Source: Prorocentrum cordatum | Lineage: Eukaryota; Sar; Dinophyceae; Prorocentrales; Prorocentraceae | Assembly: GCA_963575745.1 (NCBI GenBank) | Contig: CAUYUJ010009435.1 | Location: 295,020 to 332,519, forward strand | Direction: 5' to 3' | DNA length: 37,500 bases | Shown: piece by piece, positions 20,205-28,742 of the stretch | Position numbering within the stretch: the stretch's first letter is position 1 | Layout of the letters: each line of letters opens with the position of its first letter | Translations under genes and position numbers: made by a program | The notes under the pieces: model-generated | What the model was told of the DNA's origin: nothing | Seen by the model: the letters and a program-made list of their open reading frames with translations, nothing else | Database searches by the model: none

Positions 20205-21790
20205 GGGTACATCCTTTACACGCTTCGTGGCCCCTTAAACGGCTCCAACAAAGGCCCAACTGGCAGCGCCCGCATGGCGACACCGTATCCAACCCTCACT
20301 CGTCGGCGAGCGAGGAGGGGAGGTGAGAAGGAGAAGGCCTTCTCAGAAGGCGACGGGGCTTCTCGAAAACCCTAGCGGCTTCTGAGAAGCTCTTTGTGTC
20401 TTCCGGGAAGGCTGAGCAGACTTCTTAGAAGGCTGGGGTACTTCCGAGCCTTCTGAGAAGGCCCGCCCCTTCTCACTCCCCTCTTGGGCTCACCGCCGAC
20501 GCACACGCTTCGTGGCTCCATACGGAGCTTCACCGAAGGCCAAAACGGCAGCGCTCGAATGGCAGCACCGCGCCCAGTTCGGCACACCTCTCAAACGCGT
20601 CGTGGACCCATAGGGAGCTCCACCAAAGGCCAAAAAGGCAGCGCCCGCATGGCGGCACCGTGCCCACATCGGCACATCCCTCACCACCAGATGCCCCAAG
20701 GGCATCGCCCGCATGGAGGCGCCGCGCTCATTTCGCCAGACCCCAAACACATTCCGTGGCCCCACTGGGATCTCCACCAAAGGCGCAAATGGCAGCACCC
20801 GCATGGCGGCACCGTACCCAGTTCGGCACACCCCTCAAACATTTCGTGGCCCCATGGGAGGCTCCACAGAAGGTCCCAGTGGCAGCGCCCCCATGGCGGT
20901 ACCGCACTCATGTAGGCACGCCCCGTCACACGCTTCGTGGCCTCATAGGGAGCTCCACCAAAGGCCCACATGGCAGCACTGCGCCGCACCCACATGGCAG
21001 CACTGCGCCAATTTCGCAATACTCCGCACACGGTTCGTGACCCCATACAGAGCTTCACCGAAGTCCCCAGCGGGAGCGCCCGCATGGCGGAACCGCACCC
21101 GTTTGAGCACACACCCTTTACACGCTTCGTGGCCTCATGAGGAGCTCCACAGAAGGCCCTAGTGGCAGCACCCGCATGGAGGCACCGCACCTATGTCGGT
21201 ACACCCCTCACACGCTTCGTGGCCCCATGAGGAGCTCCACAGAAGGACCCAGTGGCAGCACCCGCCTGGAGTCACCGCACCTATTTCGGCACACCCCTCA
21301 CACGTTTCGTGGCCCCGTGAAGAGAGCTCCACCGAAGGCCAAAAAGGCAGCGCCCGCATGGCGGCACCGTACCCATTTCGGCACACCCCTCACACGCTTC
21401 GTGGCCCATAGAGGGCTCAGCCGAATGCCCAAATGGCAGCGCCCGCGTAGCGCCACCGCGCCCATTTCGGCACACCTCCCATTCGCTTCGTGACCCCATG
21501 GGGAGCTCCAGCGAAGGCCAAAATGGATGCGCCCGCGTACGGAGCTCTACCGAAGGCCCTAGTGGCAACACCCACATGGCAGCATTGGGGCAGCTCCACC
21601 AAAGGCCCACGTGGCAGCGCCTGAAAGGCAACACCGTGCCAATTTCGGCACAGTCCTCACACGCTTCGTGGCCCCACAAGGAGCGGCACCGAAGACCAAA
21701 AAGGCAGCGCCCGCATGGCGGCACCGCACCCGTCTCGGCACACCCCTCAAAAGTTTCGTGGCCTCGAAATGAGCTCCACCGAACGCGGTC
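20205..21790. repeat. 90-bp satellite array (CGCTTCGTGGCCCCAT...)
   Basis: The word CGCTTCGTGG or close variants recurs at 20506, 20596, 20750, 20840, 20931, 21031, 21123, 21213, 21303, 21395, 21484, 21662 and 21752, a step of about 90 bases. Each unit also holds GAGCTCCAC(C/A), GGCAGC(G/A)CCCGCATGG and CGGCACACCCCTCA. A first isolated unit lies at 20218. Because 90 is a multiple of three, long frames exist on both strands (30-residue repeats such as SSTEGPSGSTRM), but I see no start, domain or codon bias to call a gene. Confidence 0.9.
20300..20490. repeat. CTTCTGAGAAGG palindromic repeats interrupting the satellite
   Basis: Short words such as GGCCTTCTCAGAAGG, GCTTCTGAGAAGC and CCTTCTGAGAAGGC occur several times. 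Each is near-palindromic around TTCTGAGAA. The block sits between the first 90-bp unit and the rest of the array, as if inserted. Confidence 0.65.
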
Positions 21791-22528
21791 GGTGCCTACA
21801 ACGCGGTACACACAACTGCATATGGTTGGGTCTTCCGCCAGGACGATTTCTCAATGTTGTCTTATTCTAGAGGCTGCAAGACTGTCCAGATGCTCGGGCC
21901 CTGACCAAGCCGAGAAGATGCACTCGTCCGATCGATGCCAAGGGAGCGCGAGGGGGGGGGGCGGGAGAGGGGGAGGCGCGATGGGAAGAGGAAGAGGGAG
22001 GGTCGTCTCCGAGCTCCCGTTGCCGGATTGCTGCGGGCGAGGGGGCGGGGTGGGGGAAGGGAGAGGGAGGAGCGGCACCCGTGCGAGCGGAGACGACTGG
22101 GGCGATGAGGAGAGGCGCTCCGCACCGCAACCGTCGCCGAGCCGCTCACGAGGGCAGAGGGCTGCACGTTCCCGAAGGAGAGAGGGAAGACTGGTACCGC
22201 GGGTTCGTGCCGTGCCGACTCCAGGCGTTGGTTCCTGAAACCGCAGGCGGTTCCCGAAACGTGAGATCGTTCAAAGCCGACCCATTATGGATCGCTCGCG
22301 GCGTTCAACTTTGAACCCCCGCGGCAGGGCTGCCGCCGCGTCGACACGACGATAATCTACCGTGTCTGGGCAGCGGAGCGAAGGGGGGAGGGAGGCGGAG
22401 TGCGGGCGGAGCAGCACGGGGACGAAGAGGGATTGAAGCAAGGGTGGGGGGAGAGGGGGCGGAATGCGGGCACCAGGGAGGGCTGGGTGAAGAGGAAGAA
22501 GGGGGGCAGGGGGGGAAGGGGGGGGAGG
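21791..22528. other. GC-rich DNA, no recognisable gene
   Basis: Purine-rich on the plus strand with many G-runs (for example 21953-21962). Frames on both strands are Arg/Pro/Gly-rich low complexity. Confidence 0.5.
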
Positions 22529-22910
22529 GTGACGAACGAACAACACGCACCCGTAGGGAGGACGGAGGGGGCCATGGGTGCGTGCTGCCAGATGAGGGTC
22601 CCCGCTCGAACGGAACCCTCCCCCGCGGTCCGACAACCCGCACCCATACTCCATGGGTACTCCAGATTTCGTAATAAAAGGGAGGGGGTCTGGACCCTCC
22701 AAGACAAGCCATTTCAGACCTCCCCCGTGGGAGGACCCTCCAAAACATCGTCCCCAGACCCCCCCAGGCCCCCCAAGATAGCCTGGAAGAGACCCCCCCC
22801 CGAAATGAGACCCCCTCCCTTTTATTACGAAATCTGGAGTACCCATGGCACACCCACACCCCGCCGAGCCTCCATATGGGTCTGGGTGTGTGTTGTCCGT
22901 TCGTCAGGGA
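22529..22910. mobile_element. Inverted-repeat element with 41-bp perfect inner arms
   Basis: The inner arms at 22651-22691 (CCATGGGTACTCCAGATTTC...) and 22808-22848 are perfect inverted complements over 41 bases, bounding a 198-bp structure. CATG sits at both outer edges, but it is itself palindromic, so a 4-bp target duplication cannot be told from an arm extension. Farther out, GACGAACGAACAACACGC (about 22531) is inversely matched by GTGTGTGTTGTCCGTTCGTC (about 22885), so a larger fold-back element may be present. No coding capacity is visible. Confidence 0.6.
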
Positions 22911-23748
22911 GGACGGCGGAAGGGGGGGGGCGGCAGCAAAGGGCGGCACGGGGCGGGACGGAGGACGGGGGACGCAGGGGGAAGCGGGGCAGAAGGGAGG
23001 AGGCGCCGCCGCTCCGGATCCGCCCGCGCGGGGGAGGGGACCCATGCTCGGTTGCTCCGGGGCGGGCCCCGCGGCCACGGCCGCGGCGACCAAGGCGGCC
23101 TCCCCGATGGGGTCCGGCAGGTCCCGCGGCCCAACAGGGTCGTCGTCGTCCAGCGTCGTGCGGGTCCTGGGGTGGCGCCAGGCTGTAATGGCCTCCCCGC
23201 ATGCTGGCCAGGGCCAGGCCCAGCCTGAGCCCAAGATCGGTGATCGCACGCCCTCCTTGCCTGGCCCGGGAGGGCATGCGCACCGATCGTCGAGCGTGCG
23301 TGAACGGGGGGGGTGTCAATGATTGAACGTGGGGTGAAGAAGCGTGCGCCTTTCCTGCGCATTTGGGGCCCACGCCAGGGGCCGTGTAGGGCCCCCTAGT
23401 GTCACTTTCCGACGACCCTGGATCCCCTACGTTTCTTGCCCCCTCCGCTGCGGTCCGCTCCAGATCCTGGGCACTGGGACGAGCCTGGCAGGGGTCGGTC
23501 CAATCGAACAACAGACACAGGTTCGGAGATCCGCGCGGATTTCGTGGTTGGGCGTTTGACCCCACTTCCCGGCGCGCCGAAGCGCCGACAGGTGGATCCA
23601 GAGCCGACCCAGGATATTCGAGGGAACCTTCGACAGTTTATGCTTATGAAGCTGTTTCACAGTGTGGGGTGTCGGGAATCGCTGTGCTGACGCTGCTGCG
23701 CAGATTATTGGCCCAGACCGGCCAGCCTGGACCAAGACTGCACAGCAT
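22911..23748. other. GC-rich DNA, no recognisable gene
   Basis: Long overlapping open frames on both strands reflect high GC. None has a recognisable domain. Confidence 0.5.
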
Positions 23749-23797
23749 GGTCAAAATAGCGACGCCTGACACCCTCTCCGAGACGCTATTTTTGACC
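23749..23797. repeat. Hairpin, 13-bp stem
   Basis: GGTCAAAATAGCG (23749-23761) pairs with CGCTATTTTTGACC (23784-23797), with one extra base, across a 22-base loop. The bases TGTTGGGCATT recur at about 24159 and 24242 in the otherwise gene-free stretch that follows, and an inverse ATGCCCAACA lies at about 24116. Confidence 0.6.
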
Positions 23798-24327
23798 CTC
23801 CGCCCCCCTCCCCCTCCCCTCGCCCCTCTCCCCCGTGCATGCTAAAACAGCCGCCCGTCGCTAGGAAGAGAGGTCGTCCTAGGCAGACGTGGGCCGGAGA
23901 AGTCGGCAGGCACGCCGTTGCCGTCTGCGACGATTGCGGTTTTCCCAAAGAGAATATAGATGTTATCCCAGCAGACAGCTGGAAGACAGCTGTGCGGAGG
24001 TATTGCGCGCCACGCTAGCTTGTCTCAACTGCTCATGTGCTTGTCACGAGGCTTCGCAACAATGACAGCCGCTCTTTTTGGACGCCCGAAATGGGCACGG
24101 AAACAATGGGTACCATGCCCAACAACAAATGTTGTCTCAAACCAACAGCGGCTGCTGTTGGGCATTCGGCCTCCTGTCCCAAATGTACGCAGGCCGCGGC
24201 GACACCGACAGCGAGTCCTGCTCAAAAGGAACCGGAACTGCTGTTGGGCATTGCACCCATGCTTTCCGTACCCCTTTCGTCCGTGCCGACTCCTGTCGGC
24301 TTCGCTGCAGGATGCAGCCCCCCCCCC

Positions 24328-24505
24328 TTAACGGGCGAAGAACTGTATAAAATATGCGTTTCGCCGTCGGGAACACATGTCCCAGGGCGGCTGGAAAGTT
24401 TATACCCTTACGATGGCACCGTAGGGGTATAAACTTTCCAGCCGCCCAGGAGCAGGCGCCCCCGACAGCGAGAAAGTTTATTTTATACCGTTCTTCGCCC
24501 GTTAA
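24328..24505. mobile_element. MITE with TTAA ends (178 bp, fold-back)
   Basis: The left end TTAACGGGCGAAGAAC(T/G)GTATAAAAT is mirrored by the right end GTATAAAAT-complement through GTTCTTCGCCCGTTAA. The inverse match continues imperfectly to GTCGGG, about 45 bases per arm. A second inner hairpin at 24385-24447 has 28-base arms (GGGCGGCTGGAAAGTTTATA...) around a 7-base loop. TTAA on both outer ends is the target duplication of the piggyBac and Kolobok superfamilies, which suggests a non-autonomous element of that type. The flanking C-runs on both sides make the boundary slightly uncertain. Confidence 0.65.
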
Positions 24506-25282
24506 CCCCCCGGGGCTCCCCCAGGGCGCGCTCGCGCCGTCGTCCAGCGCCTCCTCCGCCCGGCGCAGCAGCTCCACCTGGCCAGGGCCGGCGGCGCGCG
24601 CCCGCCGCCCGCAGCGGAGCAGGGAGAGCGAGGCGGGAGGGCGCCCAGAGGGGGAGGGGGGGAAGGCGGAGGGCGCCGAGGGGGGGGGGGGGGGGGAAGG
24701 CGCCGAGGACGGGGGGGGCGGGAAGGCGCCGCGCTGCACCTAATTAGGCGCCGCCGCCCCGCCGGCCGCCGGGCACAGTGGCGGGCGACCCCGGGGCCTG
24801 CGCGGCCCGTGCCGCGGCGCGGTGGCGCTGGCGCGCTCGCGCGCGCACGGGCGTGAGCCTCTCGACGGGGCGCGCTGCGGCCAGGGTGGCAATGCGGGCC
24901 AGCCGTGACGGCGAGAGCGCGCCAGGAGGCCCAGAAAGACCCACCGGCAGCAGATCGTCTCCCACATCTCCATGCCTCCTTCTCTTTCTCCGCTCCCCCC
25001 CCTCTCGCGGCACAGCAACATCAGGACCTCACACCGGTGATGCATGACAGCCCCTGCTCTGCAGGCTCGCTGGGGAGAGCTGTTGGCGGCCACGCCGCCT
25101 CGTCAGACCAGCCCGGCCGCAACAAATGACTGCCCTCCCTCCGCTGGTGTGAGCCATTGGTGGACACGCCGCCTCGCCAGACTGGCCTGACCGCAACGAG
25201 TCACCGCCCTCCCTCTTGCCTCCCGCCAGCCCGCGCACGCAGGCGCGACAAGATGGGGACATATGACAACTTCGTACCAACC
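24506..25282. other. GC-rich DNA, no recognisable gene
   Basis: Contains a poly-G run (24680-24695) and high-GC frames on both strands without domains. A loosely repeated motif (GACACGCCGCCTCG, CAGAC(T/C)(G/A)GCC, CAACGA) occurs near 25090 and 25160. Confidence 0.5.
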
Positions 25283-25492
25283 TGGTTTCGGGAGCGGCCA
25301 AGAGGGGGGTGTCCAAAAAGGGGGGGTGCAAATCATGACCGGCGGCACGTGCGCGGCCCAGCGGGGGGGGCCAGGGACGCAATGAAATAAGAAGCGGCGC
25401 CATTAAAATCTGGGGAAATATCATGGCCCCCGCCATGATATCCCCCCCCCCCCGAGTCATCACCCCCCCCCTCTCTGCCGCCCCCGATGGTT
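25283..25492. mobile_element. MITE family TCGGGAGCGG, copy 1 (200 bp, TSD TGGTT)
   Basis: The element spans 25288-25487. It starts TCGGGAGCGGCCAAGAGGGG and ends in the near-inverse CCTCTCTGCCGCCCCCGA. The target duplication TGGTT is present exactly at 25283-25287 and 25488-25492. Over its length it is about 85-90% identical by eye to the copy at 36292-36483. It carries an internal palindrome, ATATCATGGC (25418-25427) against GCCATGATAT (25432-25441). No coding capacity. Confidence 0.85.
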
Positions 25493-25689
25493 GCGTTGGG
25501 CGCCCCGTGCCCTGGGAGGGCCCGCCCAGGTTCCGCCACGCTCGCGCCCGTGCCGCCGCGCAGGCGCTCGTGGGGGGGGGGCCCTTTGCCACGGGTGGGG
25601 GCCCGCCGAAGTGGCGCCACGCTCGGGCCCTTTGCCGCTTCGGGGGCGCTCGTGGGCGCCCCTCTGTGGGGGCGGGCGGCGCCGCGCAC

Positions 25690-25880
25690 ACGACATGGCT
25701 CACACCTCGCAGCTGACACCTGAGAGCTAACACGATGTAGCTCGCACCGTACAGGTAGCACCGTACAGCTCACACGACGGAGCTCGCACCACACGCCTGA
25801 CCCAGCCTGCCTTGCATCAGACAGCTCACACCACATGCCACATAGTCTGCACAACACGGTTTGCACAACGTACCGTGCTC
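25690..25880. repeat. 15-bp minisatellite (AGCTCACACCACATG)
   Basis: About 12 degenerate units of 14-15 bases with the shared core CTCACACC or CTCGCACC. It resembles the 15-bp minisatellites at 5.8 and 14.2 kb in length and in its GCACCA core. Confidence 0.65.
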
Positions 25881-26079
25881 TGCATAGCTTCCACCTCCAT
25901 ACTGCAGAATTTGGTTGGACCCCGCGCGAATACAAAATACACATATACATACAAATATGTATGTGTGGATTGGAAGCTGGGAAAAGAAGGAGGGACATGA
26001 TCTGGAATCCCACCAGCACTTTGGGCGACAGGTGGTCTAAGGAGGGAGGGGTCTCTTTCCTTTTCCACGACCCTTTGTT

Positions 26080-26620
26080 CCCCTGCGGGGAAGGGTTTAC
26101 CCCTCCCCCTTGCCCCCTCCCCTGGACCTGGACGGGGGGGGGGGGGCGCGACGAAGTTGACCGTCCTTTTTTCGGCCCCTGGGAGGGCCATTTTCTGCCA
26201 CCCCTCACGAGGATCGTGGCCCCCGAAAAGGGGGACGGAGATAAAGGAACCCTCTCTTTTGATCGATAGCCTCAAAGATGGCCCAAGACGGCCTCCAGGG
26301 CTCCCAAGAGAGCCCCAAGAGGGCCCAAAGAGCGCCCCAAACAAACCCCAAGAGGCCTCCAAGAAACACCCGAGAGGCCCCCAAGCGGCCCCCGAGTGGC
26401 CTCAGAGAGCCCAAGATGACCTCCCAAATGGCTGAGATACCCCAAGCTGGTCCAAGATGACCCCCAACATGCTCCAAACGGCCCGTAGACCGCTCCAAAA
26501 CGGCTCGAGATGGTCACGGAGCCTCCCAAAACTCCCTCGTTGTCTGACTATGCGTGCCTCTTCCTTTCTCCCCCCGCCAGCTCTCATGGGCATCGTTTCT
26601 GGATGGGCTGGTGGGGATAC
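26080..26620 (+). repeat. Dispersed composite repeat, copy at 26.1-26.6 kb
   Basis: The C-rich head (CTGCGGGGAAGGGTTTACCC, 26081-26100) is followed by CTTTTGATCGATAGCCTCAA (about 26254), shared with 6.9 kb, and a CCAAGAGGCC array (26280-26410). It also has CCCCAAGCTGGTCCAAGA (about 26440), shared with 6.5 kb, a short CT-rich tract, and the end word TTCTGGATGGGCTGGTGGGG with ATAC (26597-26620). The 15-base end word GGCTGGTGGGGATAC recurs alone at 26925-26939 and 27074-27088, hinting at truncated copies or a tandem end. Confidence 0.65.
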
Positions 26621-27107
26621 CTGTTGGTCAACAGGCTCGCGAGGCGGGTCGAAAGCCGTCCGAACACTAGTCGGGCCGCGACTAGGCAGCAGGACAAGAA
26701 AGGCAAGCGACGGGCAGCCAGTCAGAAGGAGAGCCAGAAACGATGCTCTCAAACCCGGTGGCGTTGGAAATCCCGGCGGCGACCAGCAAGTAAGCGCAGC
26801 CAAAATGGCGTTGCGGCGCGACCATAAACAAGCAGAGGTCGACCGCTCGGTGTGAGTCAGACGAACAGCACCGTCAGAGACGAACTAGACCGACAGGCAC
26901 ACCGGGACGGCATCCGTGCCGTAAGGCTGGTGGGGATACTTGTTTGTTGGCCAGCGGCTCCGAGGCAACGGTCAGGGAGCGGTAACGAACGTCCGGGCCA
27001 CGGGCGAGGGTAATTAGCTACAACAGGCAGAGGCCGGCCGGCCAGCTCACAAAGCAGCCAGGAAGCTGAAGAGGGCTGGTGGGGATACGCGACGCGGAGG
27101 AGGGGGG
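26621..27107. other. Unique DNA with two isolated GGCTGGTGGGGATAC words
   Basis: Between the composite repeat and the next microsatellite I see only the two repeat-end words at 26925 and 27074. No gene is recognisable. Confidence 0.5.
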
Positions 27108-27190
27108 GAGGGAGAAGCAGAGGGAGGAGGAGGGAGGAGGGAGGGAACTAGAGGAGGAGGAGGAGGAGGAGGAGGAGGAGGAGGAGGGTG
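27108..27190. repeat. (GGA)n microsatellite
   Basis: A GGA/GAG tract, purest at 27150-27187. Confidence 0.95.
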
Positions 27191-27637
27191 AGGAGAGAGG
27201 AGGGAGGCTGTACTGATTGTCTGATCCTGCGGCTTGAAAACCTGTACGTACTACGAATGCGGATAAAAGTGAAGATGGGGGAGGAGAGAAGGATTGACAT
27301 CTCCTGTCTGCCCCTTGGCAGGTCCGCTCAGCGGTCGCACCGGCAGGCTTATTCGCACCGGCGTTGCGCACTTCCCCTCAGCAGGCCGCTCGCACCAGCA
27401 GACGTATTCGCACCGGCGTTTCGCGCTTCGGGGCGTAAGCCTAGGTTCTAGTAAGTCTAGTGAAGTCAGAAGGATACAACACATATCTGTAAAACTAAGA
27501 GTGCTAAGCGGTTAAATTCGGAACGGAACACAAACGAACAAGACAAAATTCGGCTCGCTCACTGATGCTACTGCTATCCCTCACTGATGCTACTGCTGCA
27601 TGCTCATCCTGGGGGAGTGTGGGCCCGAAGGTGGGTA
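27191..27637. other. Unique DNA with a short duplicated segment
   Basis: GCACCGGCGTT(G/T)CGC occurs twice (about 27356 and 27411) and CTCACTGATGCTACTGCT twice (27558-27595). No gene is recognised. Confidence 0.5.
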
Positions 27638-28560
27638 TTACAGGAATCCGATGACCCGCCTCGGATTCGAACATGAAGTCAGGGCCCCTTAGGGAGGAAG
27701 CTCCCGCGCGAGACTTCCACACAACTCACTCACAGACAAAGCTCCCCCCTGATACTTCCTCCATCTTCAGGCTTGAGGAGCCCAAAACTGACGACCGTTA
27801 CAGGAATCCGATGACCCGCCTCGGATTCGAACATGACGTCCGGGCCCCTAGGGAGGGTGCTCCCGCCTGAGACTTCCTCGCAATTCACTCACAGACGAGG
27901 TTCCCGCCCGATACTTCCACCATATTCAAGCCTGAGGAACCAAACAGTGACGACCGTTACAGGAATCCGATGACCCGCCTCGGATTCGTAACATGATCTG
28001 CGGGCCCCTTAAGGAGGGGGCTCCCGTCTGAGACTTCCTCACAATTCACTCACAGACGAGGCTCCCGCCCAATACTTCCTCCATATTCAAGCCTGAGGAG
28101 CCAAAAAGGAATCCGATGTCCCGCCTGGGATTCGTAACATGATCTGCGGGCCCCTTAAGGAAGGGACTCCCGCCTGCGACTTCCTCACAATTCACTCACA
28201 GACGAGGCTCCTGCCTGATACTTCCTCCATATTCAAGCCTGAGGAGCCCAAAAGTGACGACAGTTACAGGATTGCGATGACCCGCCTGGGATTCGTAACA
28301 TGATCTGCGGGCCCCATTGGGAGAGGGCTCCTGCCGGAGACTTCCGCACAATTCACTCACAGACGAGGCTCCCGCCTGTTACTTCCTTCATATTCAGGAC
28401 TGGGGAGCTCAAAAGTGACGACAGTAACAGGCTTGCGATGACCCGCCTCGGATTCATAACATGATCTGCGGGCCCCTGAGGGAGGGGGCTCCCGCCTGAG
28501 ACTTCCTCACAATTCACTCACAGACGAGGCTCCCGCCTGATACTTCCTCCACATTCAGGT
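27638..28560. repeat. Satellite of about 160 bp, six copies
   Basis: The word AGGAATCCGATGACCCGCCT or a variant starts units at 27642, 27802, 27961, 28107, 28268 and 28439 (steps 160, 159, 146, 161, 171). Each unit contains a second-level repeat: GCTCCCGCCTGAGACTTCCTC and, about 41 bases on, GCTCCCGCCTGATACTTCCTC. On the minus strand the first two units contain GTTCGAATCC, the B-box word of tRNAs, but later units have an extra base there and no tRNA folds. The array ends at the (TGA)n tract into which the LINE is inserted. Confidence 0.9.
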
Positions 28561-28631
28561 CTGATGCTGATGGTGAGTGATCGATGGATTATGGTTGGTG
28601 ATGATGGAGCTGATGATGATGATGATGATGC

Positions 28632-28688
<57 letters not shown>

Positions 28689-28705
28689 GTGGTGATGATG
28701 ATGAT
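28561..28705. repeat. (TGA)n microsatellite, left flank of the LINE, including target-duplication copy
   Basis: A GAT/TGA triplet tract. Its last 22 bases (28684-28705), GATGAGTGG followed by TGATGATGATGAT, are identical to 33524-33545 on the other side of the LINE. The GAGTGG interruption makes the match specific and not merely simple sequence. Confidence 0.9.
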
Positions 28706-28742
28706 ACCCGACCCCATGAAGAAGCTCCTCGGTGACGGGCGG

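Noticed and set aside
20484-21811. Long open frames encoding 30-residue repeat proteins
   Set aside because: They follow from a satellite whose period is a multiple of three and exist on both strands; no start context, domain or coding bias.
27638-27860. tRNA gene on the minus strand, from the B-box-like GTTCGAATCC
   Set aside because: The bases around it do not form a T-stem, no acceptor or anticodon arm is seen, and the word is broken in later copies of the same satellite.
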